From NCBI RefSeq assembly GCF_964340395.1, contig NC_135554.1, positions 5,492,975 to 5,556,974 on the forward strand: a stretch of DNA of 64,000 bases. The letters run 5' to 3'. The DNA comes from Glandiceps talaboti (taxonomy: Eukaryota; Hemichordata; Enteropneusta; Spengelidae). Both the position numbers and the translations under genes were made by a program. The notes under the pieces are model-generated. The model was not told where the DNA came from. It saw only the letters and a program-made list of their open reading frames with translations, and made no database searches. Every line of letters begins with the position of its first letter. The stretch's first letter is position 1. This document shows, in pieces, positions 44,258 to 54,680 of the stretch.

Positions 44258-46129
44258 CTATTTTAAGAATGGAGATTGAAAATTCACTAGGAAAGCACAA
44301 ACTGTGAAGATTTGCTCTGCCAAACCATTCATTGTAAGCTTCATGTCACTGTCAAATATATGAAATGCTTTTATACGTCCTATAGCCCTCTCTATATGAA
44401 TGCGAGCTTCTGATATTCTACGAGACGGTTCAACTTCCCTTGCTGATAACTGAGTCCTATCACTACCTTTGAATGCTGGAACATTTAGTGAAACACCATG
44501 GCAGTTAATTCAGCAGAAACAGTGAAACACTTGTCTGCCATTACATCGTCACCTTTATCTAAATAATCTTTAAAGTTACTGTTACCAACTATGCATTTAT
44601 CCAAGGCTCGCCCACCCCACATTCTAGAAACATGTCACTGCACCATTTGGCCCAATCCCTACTAAAAATTTGAATGTATCATGATGTTTGTATTCACTCC
44701 ATGTTTGCCTCTTTGCTGCTAATGATGATGGTGTCTCTGAAAATAACTCTGTGCAGTCTACAACCACTCTTGTGTCTGGAAATTTGTCAAATGCATGACA
44801 TCTTCCTTGGTTAGCTTCTTTAATAGATGGCATGGTACATATGGTTGATAATTCAAGAGCTAAAAAATTAACCCATGTGATAAAAATACGTGACATTGTT
44901 GATTCAGACACCCCAACCCTTTTTGCCAAATCTCATGTAAACAACCCAACCCTCAATCTAACCATCACAATAAAGAATTCATCTTGCAGAGATATCTTTC
45001 TGTCTGGACCAGGTTTGTTTGAATCATGGATTTTGTGGAAATGAGTGTGTTTATCTTTCCCACCCCGCCAATACTGTAAATTAACTGCCTTTGACTCTAG
45101 ATATTCAAATATAGCACAAAATATAGCATAATTTGGAAAGCCAGTCCAAAATTTCATTTGTATGTTATCGTCCTTAATGGTAGAAATTGTTAAAAGTCTA
45201 CTAAAGTACAATTCATTAACCTCCCTTAGGAGATGATTTTGAGTTTCTAGGAACTTAAGATAAGCATAGTACTCAGGATCCTGGATTTTGATGTTTCCTT
45301 CCAATTTGAATGACAAATAATCAGCAGTTGTCCTGAGGTAGTCATGGTCAGTAGAAATGACTGATAACTGCTAAGGGAACGGAAAGAAACTTGGTGTAAG
45401 TTCATTGCAAGTCAAATGAGTCAATAGACCCGTTGCCAGTTCCAAGATGCACTGCACGTCTCTCCATACAATACAATGTATTGTATACGTGCTGAGGGGT
45501 TTGCATGCGCTACTCAAGGGCCCGGGGATGGTTGTCATCTGACCGTACCCTGTGTTCACCCGTAAAACCCCTCTCTGGCATTGATGATGTTTAGTCTTTG
45601 TTCTATAAAATAACTTATAATCAAAGAGGACAAAATGTCTTTCCATTATTTCCTGATGAAAACGTTATTTCAAATGTAACAAAGACAAAACAAGGCTAAA
45701 TGTAACAGTATAAGCGACGTCCTCTCGCACAATGCATCTTGGAACCGGAAATCAACTTATAACTTTTAGTTAAAAACAAAGTGAACCTCACAATATAGTG
45801 ATTCCATTTTGTAACTGCAAACAACACAAACATGATTTTTTTTTCTTGTTTTTGGCTTTACATTATCTGGTGAAAACCCAATGACAAGAACAATGTTACA
45901 ACTCAAACTGAACTTTCTGTTTTTGTATCTGCTCATATGAATGAATTAATTTCAATCATATAGAATGATTTTGATAAATTATAATCAAATTAGATTTCCA
46001 AATGTAAATATGACTTACCTCTGCACTATTAGACTGTGGTTCTGGTTGTGGTTGTGTTTTGAAACCCAACTCACACTCAATCAGTTTTGTAGAACATACA
46101 TTCACATTTTCACATACATCAACACCTGA
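44258..46129 (-). pseudogene. Decayed DDE transposase (HTH_Tnp_4 + DDE_Tnp_4 type, Harbinger/ISL2EU-like)
   Basis: The remnant has at least two exons: 46129-46019 (acceptor TTTTTCAG, donor GAG|GTAAGT, 37 codons, phase 0) and 45370-44258. In order it shows FWTGFPNYAIFCAIFEYL; the helix-turn-helix part KPGPDRKISLQDEFFIVMVR...SESTMSRIFITW; VVVDCTELF (first catalytic Asp); WSEYKHHDTFKFLVGIGP; VMADKCF (second Asp); and RIHIERAIGRIK (Glu). It ends FLVNFQSPFLK-stop. It carries an in-frame TGA (between LFT and DLAKRVG), a 2-bp deletion near 44626 and a further frameshift near 44505. Any N-terminal THAP or similar domain is missing. Its own terminal repeats were not found; it is not inside either TIR pair described here. 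Confidence 0.85.
45400..46018. other. Intron of the transposase remnant
   Basis: AT-rich sequence between the two transposase exons. Open frames here have no signature. Confidence 0.5.
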
Positions 46130-46352
46130 CTGAAAAATTAGAATAACATAAGAATACCATGAAATCCATATCATATGATAACTACACAACTTAGTATGTT
46201 ATACAAGATTTCTGATAAAACTGTGCCTACTGCTGTACTATTACTTCTGCCAGGGTGACCCTAAAACGAATGACAACCTGAATGACAGAAAACGAATGGC
46301 ATCATTTACAGTGTGTAAACAGCGGAATGACAACCTTTTCTATATTCAGTTA

Positions 46353-47209
46353 GGGAGCATTCGTTTTTTACGGGGAGGGGGGGGGGGGGTCGGTGGAATT
46401 TGAGGTATGAATTAAATGTAAAAAGCAACCCCCCCTAAAAATTACTTTTCTAAAATTTGACCCCCCCCTAAATCCATCAATTGTAAAATGTGACCCTCCC
46501 CCCCTATAAAAAATTTTCACTTGATTTATAATAGATTTATGAAACACTTGACTTATATGAGTGTTTGTTCGACATATCACATAATGGACCATGAAACCTA
46601 GTCCATGTAGTTCCGTGACTTCCAAGTAGTACACTGTCTGCCTGATCTTGTTGTGTGAAAGAGTTCATTTTCAATGTCACTGCTATCACTTTCAGAGTCA
46701 CTTTCCGAGTCACTTTCCTCTGATTCACCCAATTCATGTATCACTACATGTCCATCTTCTGATTCACTGTCTTCGTCCATCTCATCCTCTTCATCGCTCT
46801 CCTCCTCCTCTTTATCCCTCTCATGGTTCACTCTCAGACTCAAAAATTAATTTGAATGAGTTCTGTTGTTTTTAAAGAGTTTTTAAAGAGTTTTAAAAGT
46901 GAGGTATGTCATTATATTGCCACAGCCTGAAAGTTTTATTTTTGTGATTTTATTTGTGTTTTCTTTTTTTTTTACTTGTTATCACCTGATCAGACAGAAT
47001 AAAGACATGTTTGTATTCTGCTTTGTACATTTTTTTGTCAATTCTGTTGTTTTTTGCTATGATTCCATACAAATCTGTTGTAAAAATTGACCCCCCCCCC
47101 AAACCATTGGATATAAAATTTGACCCCCCCTAAAAACTGCTTTGTAAAAGTCACCCCCCCCCCCCAATTCCACCGACCCCCCCCCTCCCCGTAAAAAACG
47201 AATGCTCCC
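46353..47209 (-). mobile_element. 857-bp TIR transposon inserted in the satellite, TTA target duplication
   Basis: The ends GGGAGCATTCGTTTTTTACG and CGTAAAAAACGAATGCTCCC are perfect inverted repeats, followed inward by G-runs and TCGGTGGAATT, with TIRs of about 45 bp. TTA lies on each side (46350-46352, 47210-47212). The uninterrupted satellite word CAGTTAGTTGAATG, seen in neighbouring units, is the empty site, so one TTA was duplicated on insertion. The interior keeps a short minus-strand ORF tail. The first six bases, GGGAGC, match the element at 40289. It is a non-autonomous, Harbinger-like deletion derivative. Confidence 0.88.
46598..46843 (-). pseudogene. Transposon ORF tail, acidic C-terminus
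   Basis: About 80 codons of Asp/Glu/Ser-rich sequence include HVVIHELGES and end TTRSGRQCTTWKSRNYMD-stop. The HVVIHEL word and the basic, Trp-containing end parallel the ORF tail at 41956-42309, so the two elements derive from related autonomous transposons. The upstream part is deleted. Confidence 0.55.
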
Positions 47210-49138
47210 TTAGTTGAATGACACCCTCTTCACTGTGGAATGACAGCCGCCACTCTATAGCATAAGTGGAATGACAGCATTTTCAATGATTTGAAACTGG
47301 AATGACATCATTTCCAGTATGTAAACAGTGGAATGACAACCTTTTCGACATTGAGTTAGTTGAATGACACCCTCTTCACTGTAAAACAAGTGGAATGACA
47401 GCCGCCACTCTATAACATAAGTGGAATGACATCATTTTCAATGATTTGAAACTGGAATGACAGCATTTCCAGTATGTAAACAGTGGAATGACAACCTTTT
47501 CTACATTCAGTTTGTTGAATGACACCCTCTGCACTGTAAAACCAGTGGAATGACAGCTGCCACTCTATAGCATAAGTGGAATGACAGCGTTTTCAATGCT
47601 TTGGAACTGGAATGACAGCATTTCCAATATGTAAACAGTGGAATGACACCCTTTTCTATATTCAGTTAGTTGAATGACACCCTCTTCACGGTAAAACAAG
47701 TGGAATGACAGCCGCCACTCTATAGCATAAGTGGAATGACAGCATTTTCAATGATTTGAAACTGGAATGACAGCATTTCCAGTATGTAAACAGTGGAATT
47801 ACAACCTTTTCTACATTCAGTTTGTTGAATGACACCCTCTGCACTGTAAAACCAGTGGAATGACAGCCGCCACTCTATAAATTAAGTGGAATGACAGCGT
47901 TTTCAATGCTTTGGAACTGGAATGACAGTATTTCAAGTATGCAAACTGACGAATGACAACCTTTTCTACTTTCAGTTAGTTGAATGACACCCTCTGCACT
48001 GTAAAACAAGTGGAATGACAGCCGCCACTCTATAGCATAAGTGGAATGACAGCGTTTTCAATGCTTTGGAACTGGAATGACAGCATTTCCAATATGTAAA
48101 CAGTGGAATGACACCCTTTCTGCATTCAGTTAGTTGAATGACACCCTCTGCACTGTAAAACCAGTGGAATGACAGCCGCCACTCTATAAGATAAGTGGAA
48201 TGACAGCATTTCCAATGCTTTGGAACCGGAATGACAGTATTTCCAGTATGTAAACAGTGGAATGACACCCTTTTCCAGTCATTCCAGTTTCAAAGCATTG
48301 GAAGTGCTGTCATTCCACTTAATTTATAGAGTGATGGCTGTCATTCCACTTGTTTCACAGTGCAGTGGATGTCATTCAACTAACTGAATGTAGAAAAGGG
48401 TGTCATTTCACTGTTTCAAACTGTAAATGCTGTCTATCCAGTTCCAAAGCATTGGAAATGCTGCCATTCCACTTATGCTATAGAGTGGCGGCTGTTATTC
48501 CACTGGTTTTACAGTGCAGAGGGTGTCATTCAACTAACTGAATGCAGAAAAGGGTGTCATTCCACTGTTTACATACTTGAAATACTGTCATTCCAGTTCC
48601 AAAGCATTGAAAACGCTTACATTCCTCTTATGCTATAGAGTGGCGGCTGTCATTCCACTGGTTTTACAGTGCAGAGGGTGTCATTCAACTAACTGAATGT
48701 AGAAAAGGTTGTCATTCCACTGTTTACATACTGGAAATGCTGTCATTCCAGTTTCAAATCATTGAAAATGCTGTCATTCCACTTATGCTATAGAGTGGTG
48801 GCTGTCATTCCACTTGTTTTACCGTGAAGAGGGTGTCATTCAACTAACTGAATGTAGAAAAGGTTGTCATTCCACTGTTTACATACTGGAAATGCTGTCA
48901 TTCCAGTTTCAAAACATTGATGTTGTTTTCATTCCATGTATGCTATAGAGTGGTGGCTGTCATTCCACTTGTTTTACAGTGTAGAGGGTGTCATTCAACA
49001 AACTGAATGTAGAAAAGGTTGTCATTCCACTGTTTACATACTGGAAATGCTGTCATTCCTGTTTCAAATCATTGAAAATGCTGTCATTCCACTTATGCTA
49101 TAGTGTGGCGGCTGTCATTCCACTTGTTTTACAGTGAA

Positions 49139-49435
49139 GTTGTTCTTGACGAATGGCATACTTTGGTCTTCCTGTTTCACCAGAAAATACTGGCAATGAT
49201 TGGTAATGAAAGTCAACATCATCAGGTCTTATAACTTTATCTATAGTATCTTTGGCGTAGCTCAATTTAGCTAACACTAAATTTAGAATAGGCAATTCAA
49301 GTTGGATACAATGAGCTCATTTTGAAAAGCATCTAAGCGATCATGTATGTCTTCAAGCTGACCAACTTGGGATGACAATCGAAGGGAATCAGCAATTGCT
49401 AGCAGTTCATTAGCCAGTGTCAAACCATTTGCCAT
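49139..49435 (-). pseudogene. Integrase-type transposon gene, N-terminal fragment cut by the satellite
   Basis: An ATG at 49435 opens MANGLTLANELLAIADSLRL..., followed by a heptad-rich segment. After a frameshift near 49295 it continues LPILNLVLAKLSYAKDTIDK and ends GETGRPKYAIRQEQLH, where the satellite begins. The GRPK(Y/F)xIxxEQL phrase precedes the helix-turn-helix in a group of animal proteins with an rve integrase core (retroelement- or Ginger-like). No integrase core remains. The assignment is from recalled pattern. Confidence 0.5.
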
Positions 49436-49483
49436 TTTTTTGTGTAAAGGATTATGCAACATTAAAATAAAAATAATAATACT

Positions 49484-49485
49484 AT

Positions 49486-49556
<71 letters not shown>

Positions 49557-49578
49557 ATAATAATAATAATAATAGTAA
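49484..49578. repeat. (CTA)n(ATA)n trinucleotide repeat
   Basis: About 24 CTA followed by six to seven ATA units. Confidence 0.97.
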
Positions 49579-49589
49579 AATGTGAACAC

Positions 49590-49770
49590 AATTATATAAA
49601 AATGAAAACAAAATGAGAGGTTGAAATAAAAATGTCAACAAAATGAGATAAAAATGCAAACAAAATGAGAGGTTGAAATATAAAAATGCAAACAAAGTGA
49701 GAGGTTGAAATAAAAATGTGAACACAATTTGATAAAAATGGAGACAAAATGGGAGAATAAAATGAAAATG
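49590..49770. repeat. Degenerate AAATGAGAGGTTGAAATAAA minisatellite
   Basis: The words AACAAAATGAGAGGTTGAAA and AAAAATG recur irregularly four to five times. Confidence 0.8.
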
Positions 49771-50070
49771 TAAACTAAAAATAATGTTAAGACAAGTGTT
49801 TTGATGGCACTAATCTCACCCCATACGTAAATGATGTGTGTGTGTGTGCTATTTTCACGGTGTCTATCTCAACATGAAACCTAGTGACCAGGCTCACTGA
49901 TCTTGATAGTTTATTCAGTGGTTTTGACTCGGTCTACGGAAAATAGCTGTAAACTCGACTCGCTTGCACTGCTGTTCCAATCGTCAGTCTGTTCCATGTG
50001 AAGATATTTGAAGAATGTTGAATTAGCCAGCCAACCAGTTTCGTCGCAGCTAGACAAAAGGGTATTAAAT

Positions 50071-50192
50071 CAATCTGATTAAAATCCGATGTAGATGTCG
50101 GCTAATCGTGCATTGCTATCTTACCATCGTTAACGATGGTAAGATAGCAATGCACGATTAGCCGACATCTACATCGGATTTTAATCAGATTG
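50071..50192. mobile_element. Perfect 122-bp palindrome with 10-bp flanking direct repeats
   Basis: Each 61-bp arm is the exact complement of the other, meeting at GTTAAC (centre between 50131 and 50132). The ends read CAATCTGATTAAAATCCG and its complement. GGTATTAAAT occurs immediately outside on both sides (50061-50070, 50193-50202), as expected of a target-site duplication. Its length fits the 9-11-bp class of MULE-type insertions. The arm word CGATTAGCCGACATCTACA also occurs alone at 12.79 kb. Confidence 0.85.
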
Positions 50193-50202
50193 GGTATTAA
50201 AT

Positions 50203-50636
50203 CTGACACTAAAATGACCACACATGGTCTCAATGAGTTTTATGGGGCTAATGTTTACTTTCCAACTGATAACCAACAAGATTACCATCCAAAATGGACA
50301 GTCAGCTAATCTCTACGATCGAGGTATGAACTCACAACGAAACAATCATATCTGGTTTGAATTGAAATGAACGCCAAGCTAACAACTTGGATGGTTTTAT
50401 TACATGACCAATCTCCGTCTCCGTCCTCCCGTAGTTGGGCTAAATACCCAACTTAAATACATTTTATAGTTTTACATAAATCTCTATTTATAGAGTATGG
50501 TGTATTCTTAGGTCTTGTGAAATACACCACCTGAGATTCAATATCCAATCACCTTGTCTAGATTTGTTTCTAAAAGTTCATATCTCAAAGACCATAAAAT
50601 AGTCGTGCAATAGTTTTACAGAACATTGAAATCATA
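50203..50636. other. Noncoding sequence, nothing recognised
   Basis: No exon signature or repeat. Confidence 0.4.
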
Positions 50637-51020
50637 TTAGGATGAAGTTCTAAAATTCATAATTGAAATTACCAAAATCAAGTTACGAATATCGGAAAGT
50701 TGTGTTCTGTCATTCGTGACTTGTGAACGTCCTTGCAAAGAATTAAACAATTCACTTACGGTATCGTACAAAAAATTTACTGTTGAGTTGAAATCATCTA
50801 CTAGTAAGGCCAAAAAAGAATTGTTTCTGGTCAGCAGACTCATCACTAAATACCCTCGTGTCATTGGTCTTTTTTTCGTGTTTGTCCAGCCCATGCAGTC
50901 TGCAGATTCGGGGGAGAAACACAAACATTACCCTCGACTCCCTACTTCAGTGAAGACAAGTGCAGAGCCAATCATGAACAAGCAAATGAGAACTGCCCCA
51001 CATATATACATACTTGCTCT
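50637..51020 (-). other. Possible small secreted-protein ORF split by one in-frame stop
   Basis: On the minus strand an ATG near 51015 begins MYICGAVLICLFMIGSALVF, a signal-peptide-like segment. After TEVGSRG comes a TAA, and the same frame stays open for about 95 codons (PESADCMGWTNTKK ... LLVDDFNSTVNFLYDTVSEL) to 50637. It may be a pseudogene, a two-exon gene with a weak donor (AGG|GTAATG), or chance. No family was recognised. It lies just downstream of the sulfotransferase-like gene on the same strand. Confidence 0.25.
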
Positions 51021-51170
51021 AAAGTGCTAAATAAAAAGAATAGAAACTGTCATAAATAGTCGTCGCACCATTTTAGACAACCTGTCCTGCCCAGAAACAA
51101 TTCTCTATTTTTTGGCCTAAGAAGACCTTGCCTTTACATACGTTATTTTGTGGCACATGGGCCGGTGATG

Positions 51171-51182
51171 TTTATTTTTATT
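51171..51182 (-). terminator. Polyadenylation signals AATAAA overlapping the stop codon
   Basis: The stop TAA runs directly into AATAAAAATAAA on the minus strand, so the first hexamer shares bases with the stop codon. Use of these signals would leave almost no 3' UTR. Confidence 0.4.
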
Positions 51183-52068
51183 AAACTTGTATTTTATTCC
51201 TAATGAGTTCAGCGTAAATTTGTCGATTTGATTCTATTACGTTCAAAATCTCTTCTGGAACTTCAAATTCTTCACGTACAGTTTTCTTGGGGACGCTTGC
51301 TGGTGGCAAGAAAGACGAACTCTCGATTGCTGTAGAGTAATAATTAATGAACGGTTGTTCAAGGAATTTGTGAAACCAATCGCCAGTGTTTCCTGGTTTC
51401 CAGCTGAGCATAGATTCGTGGAAAGGTAATCCTGTTTGACTACAATATTTTTGGACTACTTCCCGAGGCGAATTGACGAGATCGTCTGATTCTATCACTA
51501 TCGGTTTCTGCTGTAATACGTCACATACGTAGTGATAAAGTTCCAACATTGGCAACATATTCATGTAATAGGCAATATTTTTAATACTGACTTCTTTATC
51601 CCTCAAACTTTTCAGGTTTGCCATGCTTTCCTGGAAATGAGAGATACCTGCTTTCTGCGGGTCCCTTATCAGGAAAGTATGAATGTATCCAGCTGGTAAA
51701 TTAGCCATGTTACCGTGCAAATTTTGTGGAAAATCCTTTCCAAACACGAAAGTTTTTCCAGGATAATCGGCTTGAAGGCTGCGTACCATGTCAGAATACG
51801 AACAGCCTGGTACGGGTGGTTGATCCAGAAAAATCCGCCGATCCTTACCAAACATGTTGGCAATCACGTATGGTTCATGGAACACCTTGAACGAGGGTAC
51901 AGAGGTCATTGCCATCTCGAAAACTGTTGACCTTGATCGAATCATACCCCACAACATTACTCTTGTCGGCGGATTGGAAGATACTTTCATTTCACTGCAA
52001 AATATCAGGGAAACAAAACCAAGCATTATTTAAAAACACTATTACACAACTTTCGGATGTCACTGTGC

Positions 52069-52139
<71 letters not shown>

Positions 52140-53628
52140 GGGGTGGGGGTTAGACACTAATTAAACACCAGTAGTGAAATGATTACACTGTGATCAATAG
52201 AGAAACTTGCTGCTAGTAGCTGGGTAGTTGTAACACAGCTTGAGACAGGCTAAAGGATACAGTTGGTCGAACATTGTTGTACAATAATGTTGTATAGAGT
52301 GTACTTTCGACACAACAACGCAATTGGTTGTACCAATAGTGATAATATGTCAGGATGGCCTGTTACTTGTCGTTACTGAAAATTTCAAAATAATTAATGT
52401 TAGTAATGATTCAATCATGGGCGACTTCACTGGGGTAATATTTCTGATGTATAAAATGACAGTTAAACACATCTAACTCTGCCGCACCGTGTATAAACAC
52501 AGACAAGTAAGAACCTGACAAGTTAGAACTTGTTGTATGTAGTAATAAATGTACAAATCAGCAAATGACTAGGTGGAGCAGCTTGTCAACGTTTGTTTGT
52601 TCGGATCGGTTATTTTCAATTGCGGAACAAAATGGTCGGACGAATCTCCTTTTTATGGGGTTTTCTGATGTGGTGGCAAGATAGAATTTATTCGCCTGAA
52701 GATCACAATAAGGTGAAATTCTGAGTTACAACTTGTGACCTCCTAATTCCTTGGATAAGACTATAAATGCTCTGCATCTATTCTGCCCATAATTTCCAGT
52801 ATTGCGTGCTCGATCGAGCTGACAAAATACTACAGTGACATGCACAAGTGTATATTTTTGGATACATATGAATAAATATAATTACAGATCTAGATAAAAT
52901 AAACGCAAAGTGAGCAATTGAATTCCTGCTATCTGCTTGTAAGGGAGACACGGTAGTAAAGCCACTTTGTTTGAAAACTAGTTATTTGGCATTACCAGTA
53001 GTGTAGAACTTGGCACTTTAACATATACACACAGAATGAAAGCAAGGCAGAATACAATTATAAGAACTATAGTGAACTGCGTCAAAGATGGCAAAGGTAA
53101 AATGCAAGTACATGTATGTAACACGTTGTTAGTCTAATTCCTGACGACCGTGTTCCGATTTTACACTACATACGTTATCTTCACATATTACGTCATTGTC
53201 GTTACATAATTTGTGAAGATAAGGTTGTGTAAACATGAGGGGAACATTGCATTTACCAGCAAAGTGTAATTCTTGCACTCTCTTATTAATCCCTATCAGC
53301 TAATTACCATAACTAAGTGTTTGCTTTTTGTAATTACATCTGATAAGCCTGAGTCTTCGCTGGTACAGGTACTAGGTCAAGACTGAAATGCTGTCGACCG
53401 AATGTGTACAAGCAAAGACAATAGAGAGGGATCCCTCTCTATTGTCTATGGTTTTATCAAGGCGTTTCCGACATGAGTCTGGACACGGTCGTCAGCAGGA
53501 ACTATCCTAGATAAAGGGTAACCAGAACCAAACAAATTTTAATTTAGGCCTAAGGTGTAGGCACTGTTTTACCCTGTAACATTACCGTAGAGGTAAGCCA
53601 CTGGTGGTTTTACATACCTGGAATCCAT
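51181..53628 (-). CDS. P-loop sulfotransferase-like protein (two coding exons)
   Basis: Exon 1 contributes only 11 coding nt (53628-53618, ATGGATTCCAG|GTATGT). Exon 2 is 51994-51181 (acceptor ATATTTTGCAG). The joined frame starts M-D-S-S-E-M-K-V and gives 274 aa. If exon 1 is wrong, ATG at 51990 gives 269 aa. It contains a variant 5'-phosphosulfate loop, MLWGMIRSRSTVFE near residues 17-30 (family form W..PRS.ST), a 3'-phosphate segment LIRDPQKAGISHFQ, and ESDDLVNSPREVV with GLPFHESMLSWKPG near the C-terminus. These features match the short cytosolic sulfotransferase-like proteins often misnamed branched-chain-aminotransferase-like in invertebrates. It should bind PAPS or a related nucleotide; the acceptor is unknown. 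No signal peptide or membrane anchor is seen. Confidence 0.85.
52065..52139. repeat. (GT)n microsatellite
   Basis: Perfect GT run of about 36 copies, 70 bp upstream (in transcript direction) of the sulfotransferase-like exon 2. Confidence 0.97.
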
Positions 53629-54270
53629 AATTGCAGTCACGTCGTGTGTGTGTGACCCGTGACACAGGTACAAGGGCGTACAGCTATCTTTAATGGTTGG
53701 TATTGAGAGTGATCTCACACGATCTCGCGTGACCGGAATATGGCTTATTCTCGTTCAGCTCTCAAGGTCATCACGATGGCAACAAACTATCACGCTCACA
53801 AGATAATAACATAAGATAAGATATAGAAACCGTATAGAAAATTTACAATTCTATTGTAATAAAGATATTAATAGAAGACAGCAAAGAATGTTATAAGTAA
53901 GACAATTGTCTTGAAAATTTTAAAATTAGAACAACAACGTTAAGGCTGTCAAGATTTCGTTGCTCTTCGCATCCTTTGCATTTCACCTTTAAAGCGAACT
54001 TCGTTCGTTTAGGGAGTTGACGCAATGCGATTGATGAACTTCATTTTCGCACTTCTAACCAAATTTCGATGGAAAACTCTTTCACTCTTTCAACGATAAC
54101 AGCTTTTGTATTTACCACTGAGGTGGTGATAAGTGTAAAAACATACTTCTAATGTAAGAGATATGGTGAAGGGTTTCTGGTAGTATTTTCATGTTTTCAA
54201 TCATGTTTTTACATTACATCGATCGTAGTGATGTGAGTGCTATAGTTGTCATCAGAGTGTACATAGATGA
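53629..54270. other. Intergenic region upstream of the sulfotransferase-like gene
   Basis: The promoter must lie here or within the 5' UTR. No clear TATA or initiator can be defended. Confidence 0.4.
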
Positions 54271-54271
54271 A

Positions 54272-54366
54272 CATTTGATGTCGCACTTGTGAACATTCGT
54301 TTAGGGGGAGGGGGGGGGGGGGTTTGACCTAAACGATAGATGTTCGTTGAGCTTGTGCGACATTGT
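54272..54366. repeat. Imperfect inverted repeat with a G-run in the loop
   Basis: ATGTCGCAC...GTGAACAT...GTTTAGG pairs with CCTAAAC...ATGTTC...GTGCGACAT around a run of about 14 G. It may be a small foldback element. Confidence 0.65.
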
Positions 54367-54386
54367 GTTATCGTCCCTAACATGTA

Positions 54387-54424
54387 ATCAATGACACACA
54401 CACAAGTGCACGCCCACCCGCACG

Positions 54425-54461
<37 letters not shown>

Positions 54462-54613
54462 ACACACACACACGAACATAGACACATACATACATACATA
54501 CATACATACATACATACATACATACATACATACATACACACACATACATACATACATACATACATACATACATACATACATACATACATACATACATACA
54601 TACATGTATACAT

Positions 54614-54680
<67 letters not shown>
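54387..54680. repeat. (CA)n(CATA)n(CA)n compound microsatellite
   Basis: Nearly 300 bp of CA and CATA motifs. The open frames in all phases are artefacts. Confidence 0.97.

Larger units (their letters stand above)
46250..49138. repeat. Higher-order satellite: 31-bp monomers in 155-bp units, inverted halfway
   Basis: Each 155-bp unit consists of five 31-bp monomers, each starting GAATGACA, with distinct tails (CCCTCTGCACTG, GCCGCCACTCTATAGC, GCATTTTCAATG, GCATTTCCAGTATG, ACCTTTTCTACATTC). The leading unit word GTTGAATGACACC recurs at 47213, 47359, 47514, 47669, 47824, 47979 and 48133. At about 48272 the array flips to the opposite strand, and TGTCATTCAAC recurs near 48369, 48526, 48680, 48834 and 48989. 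The array is interrupted by the TIR element 46353-47209. It is noncoding; the open frames across it are accidental. Confidence 0.95.

Noticed and set aside
47972-48541. 98- and 63-codon frames in the inverted satellite
   Set aside because: They arise from the 31-bp monomers (not a multiple of three) and are not conserved between units.
51991-52026. Upstream extension of the sulfotransferase-like ORF (MLGFVSLIFCSE)
   Set aside because: This stretch contains a clear 3' splice acceptor (TTTGCAG), so it is intron sequence. It is not a signal peptide.
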